NCBI RefSeq assembly: GCF_030936135.1 | Contig: NC_082600.1 | Span: 19,475,943-19,539,942 of the forward strand | Source of the DNA: Gavia stellata | Lineage: Eukaryota; Chordata; Aves; Gaviiformes; Gaviidae | DNA length: 64,000 bases | Direction of reading: 5' to 3' | Part shown: positions 49,368 to 61,100 of the stretch, piece by piece | Layout: each line of letters opens with the position of its first letter | How positions within the stretch are numbered: the stretch's first letter is position 1 | Program-made: the position numbers and the translations under genes | The notes under the pieces: generated by a model | Told to the model about the DNA's origin: nothing | Databases searched by the model: none | Seen by the model: the letters and a program-made list of their open reading frames with translations, nothing else

Positions 49368-51745
49368 TTTTGATGTCATTCATAAGAAGTAATAAATATG
49401 ATAGAAGCTGTGCTGCTTTTTTTAAAAGATGCCAGTAAATTAATGTACAATGAGATGTTACAACCTTCTAGTAAAAGTTAACTTTTCTGTTAAAGGTCCA
49501 CAGTTTTTGTACTGTAACTATGATTGTACAAAGTTTCACTCTCACAGTGGAGTAGAATGTAAGTGAAACACTTTATTGTGAAAATTTATACCACTGAGCA
49601 ATTAATTCCTTAATTAACTTGAAGTAAAAGTAGTGATATGTTTTGACTGAAATTATACTCTCACCATAGGTTGTCTGTCCAAAATGTTTCCCAAAGCTTG
49701 CAGAATTCTGAGAGGTTGAGTGCACTGAAATTTAGAGTAAGCTTTGTATCCTTAATTCTGAAATCTTTATATAACATTGTCAGCCAAAAGAAATCAGTCT
49801 GGATTTTTTTTTCTGAACTCTAACTTACTACTTTCTAACTCTTCTCATCTTTTCTGCTTTTACATTATCACTCCGTATGCTGCACAAAAAATAGCCTTCA
49901 TTACAAAATCATGAGAATTCCAAATACACACTTTAAAGATAACAAGAAATTGGATTTAGAAATGTAGCTGAGCTCTAATCTAGGCCTATAAGTGTCAATT
50001 TAAGAGACACTCTTACTGCAAAGAGAATTTCTAACACCGGTTTGGAATTATTCATTCAAGAGGCTTCAAGTTAAATACAGTGATCCTAATAAAAAATTCC
50101 AGGCGTGTTCATTAGATTCTTTCAGATTGTTTTTCTTTATTTCTGAGCATCTTTGAAATCATCTATAGGATCGATGGCCTTAAGAACTACTAGCTTACTT
50201 GGATTTGAAAGACAGTCTGAAATTCAGGAAACTAGTTTGGGACAAAAGCTGTCTTCAGCTAGGTATTTTATCACAAATGCCCTGGTCTGATGTTGGGCGG
50301 GCCTGGTTTTCCGCTCATAAAGTGTGTGCCCAGTAGCAGAAATGGAAGTACCTCTGGGATTTTATCGGCAAACATTTAGGGCCCTAAAAGTTTTAGGTTC
50401 ATATGACAGTAAGTGGCTAACAAGCTAGAGGACTGTGAATATCAGTAGTGCTGAAATGTTGGCTCTAAGTACCTTACAGAAACACTTGTGCTTGTAGTTC
50501 CTATTTGTGAACCTAGCTGCAAAGCAACATATATTGTTGATGACTGGTTAGTAAGTGAATAATTTAATCATTAACTTTGTATAAAAGCAGACTGATTAAT
50601 CTCTTTCAGATGAGAGATAAAACTCACCTTATGACCATCTGCTACCACTTAAGTTCCTGTGGTGATTTTATAGAACTACAGGGAAAATCCAATAGGATTA
50701 ACATTCCGAGTTACAACTTTAGACCACTGTATCTGCTATACAATACCACTAATAGATTATGCTGCTGTTTTTCTTTATTAGTTGCTATATTTGGATAGAC
50801 AATAAAAACTGTTAGACACTCATAGTAAAGCCTAGCTTTTGCTATTTGACTTCCTCAGGAATGGCTAGTTTCTATGCAGTATGTTATTTCCATATGCTAG
50901 GGGGCATTGTCAGGTTTAGATTCCCCAACTGTCTCTAGGATCTCCTGGAAAATAGTTGGAGCCATCATGACCACAGCCTGTTTGGAATGATGGGGGATAA
51001 GCACCAAGATAACTCAGGTGTTACAGCATCTTCTCCACTTTGTCCCATCAGGATGCCTAATGAAGTATACAGACTGGCTTCATGGGGCCCTCAAGCAGCA
51101 CTCTAAATGATCTGGTACAGCTGTTAATCAGTTATCAGGATCTGTCCCCTGGCAGAGTTTTTTCAATTCTTTTCATTTTGTTTTGAGATAGTTTCCGATA
51201 ACAGTAACTACCAGTTATCTGCAGGATAAGTGTTAAAAAGTCCTTAAGAGAAGATGCTGACAGAGCTTGTGAGATGGCTGTGGTGTCTGAGGGCATCCTA
51301 TATGGTGTCCCCCACTAAGATCTGGCTTTTCAGTCTGGGTTGAGTTTAATGGAATGAACTTCTAAAGCAGACTAGATATGGTCCTGGGTAACCAGCATTT
51401 GAAAATCCGGTCGTTTACCGGCTGCATAATGAAAAACTTCACACTTAAAGCACCCAGTCTGAAAAAACACTTGTTCTAAGTCATGTTGCTCACATCAGAC
51501 TCCCTGACTTACAATACCAACAACCAATATTGTAGAGCTCCATAGCACCGAAGTGTTGAGATCACTCTTTAAAGAACCTTTTCTTAAACATTTGGTTCCA
51601 CATTAGAAGTACAATAAACACTTTTCTTTTTAGAGTTTACATGAAGATTCAACGTATATCATGTGTATTTTGAGTTTTACATACGGAACTTAAATGAATA
51701 AATATTAGAATGTATTGCTGTCTGACACATTAAAATGGCACTTAC

Positions 51746-51821
51746 CCACTATTGATTTGTGGGCACTGCCATATCCTGAGCTGCAATTCCAGATCTTGAC
51801 AAGGATGATGGAACTTCAAAG
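51746..51821 (-). other. DGLUCY: Candidate DGLUCY 5' UTR exon
   Basis: A 76-base segment on the - strand is bounded by a good acceptor (CTCTTTCCAG) and a strong donor (GTGG followed by GTAAGT). It holds only a seven-codon frame (starting ATG GCA GTG), which suits a non-coding leader exon. It lies about 3.3 kb upstream of the DGLUCY start codon. Transcript data would be decisive. Confidence 0.35.
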
Positions 51822-54800
51822 CTGGAAAGAGATGATAAAGTACAAGAATGATCTATAAGAATGACGTAAGGAGCTGCATGATTAGACAATGATGGCGGTA
51901 TGGCATATGCCATATCAGTAGTTCAGAATAATGAATCAACTTGTCAGAAACAATATTGTATTGAAATGACATATTAAAAAGATACATCAAAGTGTCAGTC
52001 AGGAAGCACAGATATGTACCAGCTTTGGTAAAAGTTCTAAATGGATGTTGGGTTTGGTTTTAATAAGTAATGTAAAATTGTTAGGTGACATCTTCATTCA
52101 GTATATATCTATGTAGCACCACTCCAGTAGAGTTAAGTGGATACACACTACCTGATTAATTTGGCCCAGCTGATTTGCAAAATATCCCATTACCTAGACA
52201 ACAACAATTTCAGGAAGGCCAGATTTGGAGGGTGAATATTTTTTTATTTAGAAATTGTGATCAATTGTTGCCATGTGAAGCTCTAAGTCATTAACCATTT
52301 CTACACGCTGTTCTCAGCGCACTAGTTGAATACAGGTGACTGTGTGCAATGAGGTGCTGATCTTTGCTGAGGTGATTGGAACAGGACTGGTTCTAAGCCT
52401 CATCTTTATAACTGATGGTAAAGAATATGCTCTATTTCCCCTGAGTCCCACAACCCATGCTAGGAAAAAGATATGCTGAGAGGAATGTTACTTTACCCTG
52501 TTAAAAAACCCTGCTGCACTCAAGAGGCGTACCCTTGCCTGTGATATTACTTAGAGATTCACCAGTTTCTATCTTTAAGCCTTGTCTGGTAACAAAGTTA
52601 GTTACTGTATATCAAGCTAAGAGTTAAATATTCAACAGTAATGCTTGGAAAAAGTGACCAATACCATCCACCTTTGCCAAATAATCTCCAACTCAACATG
52701 AAGCAAGAAAAATACAGTTCCAGACAAGATTTAATAAAGAGCTTGCCTTGTCTTTCAGATGACTTGTACAATAGACAGAGTAGCCTCTCTGCACCACCCT
52801 ACTGTTTGCATGTCCTGGGCTATTTCTTGTTTCCTCACGCTTTCTTTTGTCTACAGTGTGCCTCTGTCTCTGCCTTCTTTGCCTCTGAGTTCAGACGTCT
52901 ATCTCCGCAACTCCAAGCTGGACTGACCTTTGTAGGGCTTGCTTCCTTGGTTTGTCTGACTGCATCCTGTGGCAATATAGGAGTTTGGATGCCTTCTGTC
53001 TTCTCACTAGCTCTTCAATGTATATACTTGCTGTATCTCTCAGTTGTACCTTAAACTCTCTCTCAATTTTCAACCTTAAATGAGCTTTCCCTGGTCTCAG
53101 TCTGAGACAAAATAATCTAACTTCAGAAATCATAAAACACAATAAATGCACAAATGGTTTCCTAGACTTGTAAGATGCAGACTCCTCTGAACCTCAGTAT
53201 CTACACCTACATGTAGACAGATAGATAGATATATCCCCTCTTAATATGACAGATAGGCTTGGATTAAGCATAGTTTTTCTAATTATTTCTTCCTCAATTT
53301 TTGACAGTGGAACCACCTACTAGCCTTGCAAAGTTATATATCTTTACATTAAATTGTTGATTGAGCTATAGTTTATAAAGCATTTTTACAATCTGCAGAG
53401 CATAATCTCTTTAGAGAAAAAGAAGGAAGTGCAGTAAATGAAACATTTTGTATGACCTTAGAGCTTTCAAAATGAAAAAGTGAATCTGTAAATTTCAGAG
53501 ATATTTAAATATGAGCATAGATTCTTTCCAGGCCCACATTGTAAATTATTCATTATCCAAGAAAATTGAAAAATGTCATTTAAGTGTCAGAAAGATTACA
53601 CTTTGAGATGCAGTGGGTGTGTCCATACCGCTGTGCTAAACCACACCAGATAAAAATGAATCAAAAATTATATAATAACACAAAAGGATTAAAACATCTT
53701 TCAGAAGTGTCAGTGTGACTGCTTTGCCTTTACACATGTCAAGTAAATTCATGAAATAAAACTAAAAACACAAGTATTTCTGTGGTTTTAAAAATGGATC
53801 ACCTCAGAATAAACAACCTGTTAAAAGTAATGCTGATAAGAGTAACAAACAAGTTGGCTTGAAGACTGCAAAGTAGTTAATACCAGTTTCTGATGTCACA
53901 GATTACAGGTCTGTTTCTCCAGTGGTACTGATTCACTAATAAGAATATGGTTTAATGCAGTGACTTTTCAAAATGTAATCTAGAAACTTGCTTGCAAGGA
54001 GCCCAAAGACTCTTACGAAATACAATCTTGCATTGTTTATATCACTTTTGTCCTATTTTCAGCTTAAAGTTTGATAATAAGAATGGGTGGTGGCACGTAC
54101 AGGTTCATTGGCCAAAAAAGTGCAGGGGTCACTACTTAACACTGCTGGGCAGGTTTTTTTAGATATTGTCACGCAGAGAGCTTACCCAAAGCTACTGCTG
54201 CACTAACAGGAACAGCAGGGTAACTTGAAACATGAGCCAGCTCACGGGCTGCCTTTACTGATACACCATGGAAAGTAATCTAAACTCATTATAATCTAAC
54301 AAACCCTTTGTGTACGATGTCTTGCCCTAGTAGGAATATGGTTACAGAGGTTTGTTAGCGTAAACATGGTTTAAAATGACCCAGGGCTTAAATCATCAAG
54401 CTGATTTGAAATTCTGCCACGAGACTTCTGTGAAAAGCACAAACTTCTCTGAAAATTTACTCCATTTGATTTTCTGACCAGGTGTCTCAGTTATACGTGT
54501 GATGTTTTATTTGAAGAATCAATTAATGATCCTTTTTCTCCCCATCCGCTATGAATCATTTCAAAGCACAGAAGTGCTTTGTGTTATCATTCCAAAGAGG
54601 AACTGCTTTGTGTATTTTCATATAGTGGCTCATTCAGCAAATTAAGATTTAACTTTACATTTGAAATGCAGGGTATTTGTCTTTGAAGTTTATGCACCTT
54701 TAGATGAGGGCTGCAAATAGAAATTTAAGTTAGTTTCCATTAGTGTTCTCTCTGCTGCTTAAAACAGCTAGCCTATACTCAAGATCCTGCAGATTGTGTC

Positions 54801-55059
54801 AGGATGAGAAACTGACGATAGAATCAATATATCTTTGATGCAATCTTGTTCTCTTGCAAAAAAGACACACAACGTTTAGTTTCTCCCAGTATATTAAGAA
54901 CAAATAACAGAAAGCAATTACCAGTTCCAAAGCAGCCATTTCAGACAGTGCTGCGTGTTAGTGCGACATGTCTTGCACAAGCTCCCTGAACTTCCACCAC
55001 TCCATTTGTATTATTTTACACTCAGCTTCTGCTCTAGGACAAAATAATTTGTTTCTCAT
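51822..55059. other. Non-coding, no gene recognised
   Basis: No exon or repeat family was identified. A 137-codon frame at 52641-53054 (+) shows no family resemblance and no splice or promoter context. A short AGAT run sits at 53214-53233. Confidence 0.45.
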
Positions 55060-58000
55060 GTGGAGAAATATGGGCAGAGACTAGAGAATAGTTCATACCG
55101 GGGCCCTGCCCTTGTATGGGCACAATCTATGCAAGATCTCGGTGGTTTAGGCTTTTTTATCTTGCAAAGGATGAGGCCTCGTGACTGCATGCACCCTTCC
55201 AACCCCTTGGGTCATATCCCAATACCCGTGTACCCTGCCCCATCATCTTACAAAAACACGTGACCAAGAAGCCTTAGAACAGCCACCTCATTTATGTGCA
55301 CCTTTGGCAAGATATGTTACACACATAAGAGGAGACAAGGACCTTTATCGAGATTTAAAAATGCCACTTTCATGCCTTTGACTTTGCTGACAGGAATACT
55401 CACCAGCTGCAGTCAGAAGAGACAGCAAATGATCTACCAGAGGTTGTTTTCGTTTAAGATGACAAGAAGTGCTTATTCAACTTCAAGAAATCGAAAAAAA
55501 AACGAGGGTGGCATTTAAATATAGTTTCCCAATCTACACTGAGCTACAGAAGATCTTTAGAATTGCTCCACAATTCTCTGGGCTGGGTCCAGCCACCAGT
55601 TCTCTATCTTGGCCTCTTCTGGCACTGAAACAGCCCAAGGATGCAGGAGGACCTTGTCTGCAGGCCACCACTGTCAGCCTCTGCCCCACCACCTGAAGCA
55701 GCACTGGCCAGCTAGCGGACTACTGCACACTGAAGCCAAGGCAATGAGCATTGGCTGTATAAAAATTCCTAAAGTGAGGAAAATTTTTCTTCCCAGTCTT
55801 ACTTATGCAGAATGAAAGTGGAAGTCCATAGGACAAAGTGCAGTGACTTGTACTGCTTTGTTTGTAAGGCAGGAGCCACAGGTGCTTATTTTGATAAGGA
55901 AGTATGTCACCACCTAGGTTACACCCAGCCACATCATGCACGGTCACAGGGCTGACGTGGTGCCCATTCCTCCCAAAGAATTCCATCTGGAGGTAAGCAG
56001 GTCAGTGATGTTCTGCTCCCTACACACCGTAAAAATAGTACCGTGCTCCCAAAAAAAGGTGCTGTGCTCCTGCTGTCAGGTCATTCAGGCTACCCCCAGG
56101 ATTATGCCATTTCTTTTGGGTTCACATGTCTGCCAGCAGGTGCTAAGTCACTGCATCAGTTGCTCCTCACCAAGCAATTCTCCTCAGATATGGTCACTAA
56201 TGACTGCAGCCTATGTATTTACACAAAGATAGTGTTGTTGAAATGTGGGTGTCTCAGTAGGCTGTGTCTGGGGAACCTCCAGAGAATTGTTCCTCTCCAA
56301 ACACTACCAAGCATAAACATCTTTGCCTCCACAAATACCTCTGATGGAGAGATACTAACTTTCGTTGTTCCACTGCTTCCTTCAGCCCTTAGACCAAGAA
56401 GTACTCTGAACAGCTCAAAAGGACCAAGCATCATTTCCCTGATGGAACTCCTGGCTTAAGCAGTGCTATTTGGATAACCAGGTGAATCGGTGTCAGGCTC
56501 TGAAAGAATACCTCACTGCAACTTCCAGGAGTAAGTGTAGATAAAGTGCTGTTAGCAACTGTGCTATGTGATGGCAAATGGTGTGCGCTTGGACTGCTAT
56601 TTTATCTTGGAGCATCCATGCTGCCCACATATTAAATGGCAATCTGCATCAAGGATGCTTGGACAGCTTTGTTCTGCAGCATCCATTCCAAGTGGAAAGG
56701 CTCCATGAAGTTTCAGCAAGTTATGGCTGCATTACTACATTTTCATTACTGCATACCTGACAACTATGGTACTGTATGGCAACTATAGTTGTCACGATGA
56801 CCTGGAAACTGCCCTTGATGGTCTGTTTGGTGCAGCCAGGCACCTGCAGACACATCTGCACTCTACCTGCAAGAGTTCAGGGCCAGACTGACCTACACTG
56901 AGTAGAGCAGCATGATGAAAAGGAATAGTGATAAGCAGTAATATCAATAATCAGACATATAGTCTAAGGCTGACAATGACCACAATCCCTATGGAGAATA
57001 GAGTGCTGCTTTGTCCCTAGTGAAGATACCCAAGCTCTAGAAACCACAGATGTTACACACTTATTTGGTAGACTGCATCACAGAGCCAATAAATCGTCAA
57101 TGACAAGGTTCACCATCCTTGAACTTGTGAACAAGAACTTGCAGAATTAGTGAGTTATAATCCTGAGCAGTCAAAGCCCCTTGTGGTGGGACCCAAATGA
57201 AGATCTGTATGTCCTTCACAGCTCTTCTTCCCCTGCTTATACAGAGACAATATGAGATTCTATGCCACGTGAACCTTTGAGGACCTCAGCTTGGCAGTAA
57301 CACGGGGGATGGAAGACCTGGATGATGTGGTAGTTCAACCAAGCAAATGAGAGTGTTGCTACACTGACCTGATTGTCCAGTCATCTGTAGGAGTCAGGAA
57401 TGAACTAGTTTTATAGACAAATGGCAATCACACTGACCATGGGAAGAGAGGTTCTCAAATGATGTGTACCAACAGTGCCTCCAGTTGCCCTCTCCATTTC
57501 TGAACTTGTTAACAGTCATTCAAGACCAGCATATGATGTAATCCCACTGGGCAACTGTCCTCATCCACCAGCATAATCCTTGACGAAGCAGAGAATGAGC
57601 TACCCTATAGCCATAGGCTGCAATGGTGCCTACTGTCTAGAAGAAAGATGGGCTTGAACTGAAGCATTGTGTTCTGAAAAGGAAATCCCCAACTACCTTA
57701 CACTTCTAAATTGCAGGAAAGGATACAGACCCTTAGCAAACTGTCCTGGACAGCCTGACCCCACAGCATGTGGATGGTTCTGATGCAGTCAGTCTATCAT
57801 GGTATCTTCAGAGCATCACCATTGGTGGCAGCAACACCATGGCTGTGCAGCAAGTGCAAGGGAGAAGTTTAAGAGCTCTGTTAGGCTTGGGTCCTAACAC
57901 AGGTCATGCAAAGAACTTCTCATGTAAGTTTCTGGTTACAGACTACAACAGGCTTCGGATGACTAAATACTGTCACTCTGTTAGCTACTCAGTGGCTTAT

Positions 58001-58135
58001 ACAATACACTACTGTGTTCAATGCAGTTACAGCAGACAGAATGAATATCTCAAACTGCTGCCTTCATGTGCAGGTTTCAGCAGAGAACTCAAGAATTTAA
58101 AAAAATACACAGTTCACCTTTCCAGCTCATAGAAT
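55060..58135. other. Unclassified block with elevated GC and many broken frames
   Basis: Compared with its surroundings this block has fewer homopolymer runs, higher GC and a series of short open frames on both strands (for example 55936-56232 +, 56043-56459 +, 57770-58132 + and 55720-55986 -). It reads like an old decayed insertion or a dead gene, but I could not tie any frame to a transposase, reverse transcriptase or host protein. It contains an inverted repeat at 56758-56794. Confidence 0.3.
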
Positions 58136-61100
58136 TAATTCTGAACTTTTACTGCTTTTCCCTATGTTCTGTGGGTAAAAAGAGTAAGACCTGCAGGGCT
58201 ATCACCCTCATACCTTTTATCACCATTAAAACATCTCTTTTTAAAAAGCAGCTCAGTGTTAAAGAGATGACTCATAATGCTGCAGCATCAGTTAGCTGAC
58301 TTGACAGAGGTGTTAATGTCATCATTCATTTCCAAACAATAAGAAGGTAAAGGCTGAAAATGTCTTACGCATCTATTGCCTCATTTTATATTTTTAAAAT
58401 ACAAATAAGCTACATAGGTTGGTGTATTTTGGTGTGCTCTACTTCCAAAATGCCATTTTAATGAAGATTTGAGCCCATATTTTGTATAGAAGCAACACAG
58501 AAAAAAATTTAAGCTATTACTACTATTTATTTATTTATTTAGGGTTTTGTTCCCAGATACAGTTGAGGTAATACGCATAAAACCTTGTCTCAGAGCTTAC
58601 AGTTTAAGGACTCAAACTTATATTACTTCTACGAATATAAGTAACAGAGATAAGTAGATAAGTAGCCCTGTTGAGTTCAAGGACAGATGAAGTGCTTAAA
58701 CATTTGCTGTATCATACTTCATCTGCATAATTGTTTACATACAAGCCATACAATATATACAGATCTGAGTAAAGAAAGATGTGACAGAAGAGAAAAGTTA
58801 GTTTAAAATAAAGACAGAAAAAGATACAAGCAATACACATGCTTTTTATAAACACATGTGTACGGAACAACCTAACACCCTTGATATAAAATAAGTTATA
58901 ATTAGTGTTAATGAACCACACAGTTCAGAAATAAGGTTTAGCTCTTTTTTTTGTCTGCTTAGCAACTATTGATCATTTTTTCTTTTTTCTGTATACATGC
59001 CAGATATGCAATTGCAATAATGTACCTTAAAATTCCATAGCTTCTATTTAGGAGGTGCTTTAAGATATTAAGTTTTAAATAACCATTTTTGTTCTTGGAT
59101 ATTTTTCACATAACTTACTATATATCCTAAGCATGAAGAGTGTGGTAAGTTTTGTTTTATTTTGTTTTCAAATGGGAAAAGACTCTTGGCTTGTTTGAGC
59201 GTTAGGTTTTGATCTGGCTGAATTTTCCTCCTTCTCTGAAATGGATTTTCACTTTCCATTACATGGTAAGTGCTTTAAGAGTTTCATGGTGTGGATTAAT
59301 GCATGCATAAAGTCTAAATAAATACATGTATTATTACAACAGTATTCTTCAGAAGATAGGATTAAAGCTACATCAAGCCCAGTATCCTGACTTTGATAGT
59401 GGCCAATAATGCATTTCTAAGGAAGAGTTTAAAATCAGAACAAACATTGACAAAACTCAGCTGGTATATCCTTCTAGTATTCCATGACCTGTGGTTCAGG
59501 AACTTCTGAGCTAAGGGTGATTTCTTTGTTTGTAGAGGTTAACGTAAAAACTGATAGCCAAGTGGACTTTATCCCATATAACTGCAGTTTGCAGCATACC
59601 GTATGGATTCCAGTAGCTACCTCCTAAATTAATGTATTTGGGGAACTCTCTAGATGCAAAAGCCGAGAATTTTGCATTGACTTTTTTATTGGGATTCCAG
59701 TTCCAATGCTAACATACTTAAAAGTAACTAAACTCTCTTTATATTAGAATGCAATCTACAAACACACACATTCCTTTAATCCTATTTCCATAAATAGATA
59801 TCCTCTTGAGACAAGCATTTTAGAAGAGTGCTCCAAATACAATTAATTAGCTATTACCAGCAACATCTTTTCCCAGATAAGGGTCAGACTACAAGGTATA
59901 TGCATTGGAAAAAGACAAGACAAATTAAGAGCACTCAGCAGCTTATATTAATAGGCTCCAAGTCTAAATGTACAATTAAAATAGAGCATTCACATTTGCA
60001 AAAACTGAACTGTGAAAATCTATGGGTTTTATCTCCAAAAGATTAGTCAAATGTGGGGGGTTTTCATTGTTGGGGAAAGGAAGTAGTGAGTTTAGTTCAA
60101 ACCTAGGCCTATTTAGCTAGCTTTGTTTTTAATATAATTAGTATGAAGACACATTTTTGGGACCACCTAAAATTTTGAAAATGCAGTGAGTATTTAGGAC
60201 CAGCATTTCTGGACAGAAAAAGATAAATCTACAAAATGGATAATTGCTCAGCTGCTTGGAAATAAAAACAAACAAATCACATACAGCAGGGTATATTGCA
60301 TGATATATTGCTATATCATACCTATCAGGGAGTATTTTTAAAAGTGTGCAATGAATGCAATTTGAATATAGACTGAAGGTGTTTCTCACTGCAGAAAGAA
60401 GACAGAGGATTTTACTCAGCTAAAAGGAAGATGAACAGGCATCAGTTACTAGAGCCTGCTATGAGTTCCAGTCTGATGGAGCAGTAGAAGACTGCTATTA
60501 AAAAAACAGTTACTACTACTAAAACATTTGAAAAGATGGTGGTAACTAATGACTTTCAATCTCCATTCTCTACTGATAGATTTCCCTAATGGAAATATCT
60601 TCTCTATTCTCATACTACTTGTCTTTGTAAATTAACCGACTTTAACATAGGAAGTTTGGTATACAAGGCTAATCTTGAATCTATTAAGCACTTCAGACTA
60701 CAGATATATGAGATATACAATCATTATGTCCATGGGAAAATTGTCAGAAATAATACAAGTTTACTGGAGCATGAAAATACAAGACTGGAAAGAAATGAGA
60801 CTTTCTTGCTTGACATCGAAAATATAGTTTACCAGAAGGCATATAAAAGAATATGAAATTATATATAAAAATTAGCAAATCTGTGTCCTCCTGATCAAAC
60901 AACAAACATGCTTTCCCCCCCCCCCCCCCCCATTTACTGGAAAGTTTAAAAACTAAGCATTCTGAGTAGGTCCAGCCTCAGTTTGGAAAATATTACACAA
61001 TATTTTCCACTCCTTTTGAAGAAGGAAACTATTGCGATCAGTACTTGGTTTCAAACTCTAGGCAAAAAAAAGTGTGTGCATATAAATATATATAAAACAT

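Noticed and set aside
52641..53054. 137-codon + strand frame with hydrophobic C-terminal half
   Set aside because: Looked briefly like a membrane protein, but composition follows the T-rich DNA and no family is recognised.
57230..57400. Weak likeness to a gypsy-type reverse transcriptase (TFEDL and LDDVVV blocks near each other)
   Set aside because: Spacing is wrong, stops interrupt it, and the flanking RT and RNase H motifs are absent; likely coincidence.
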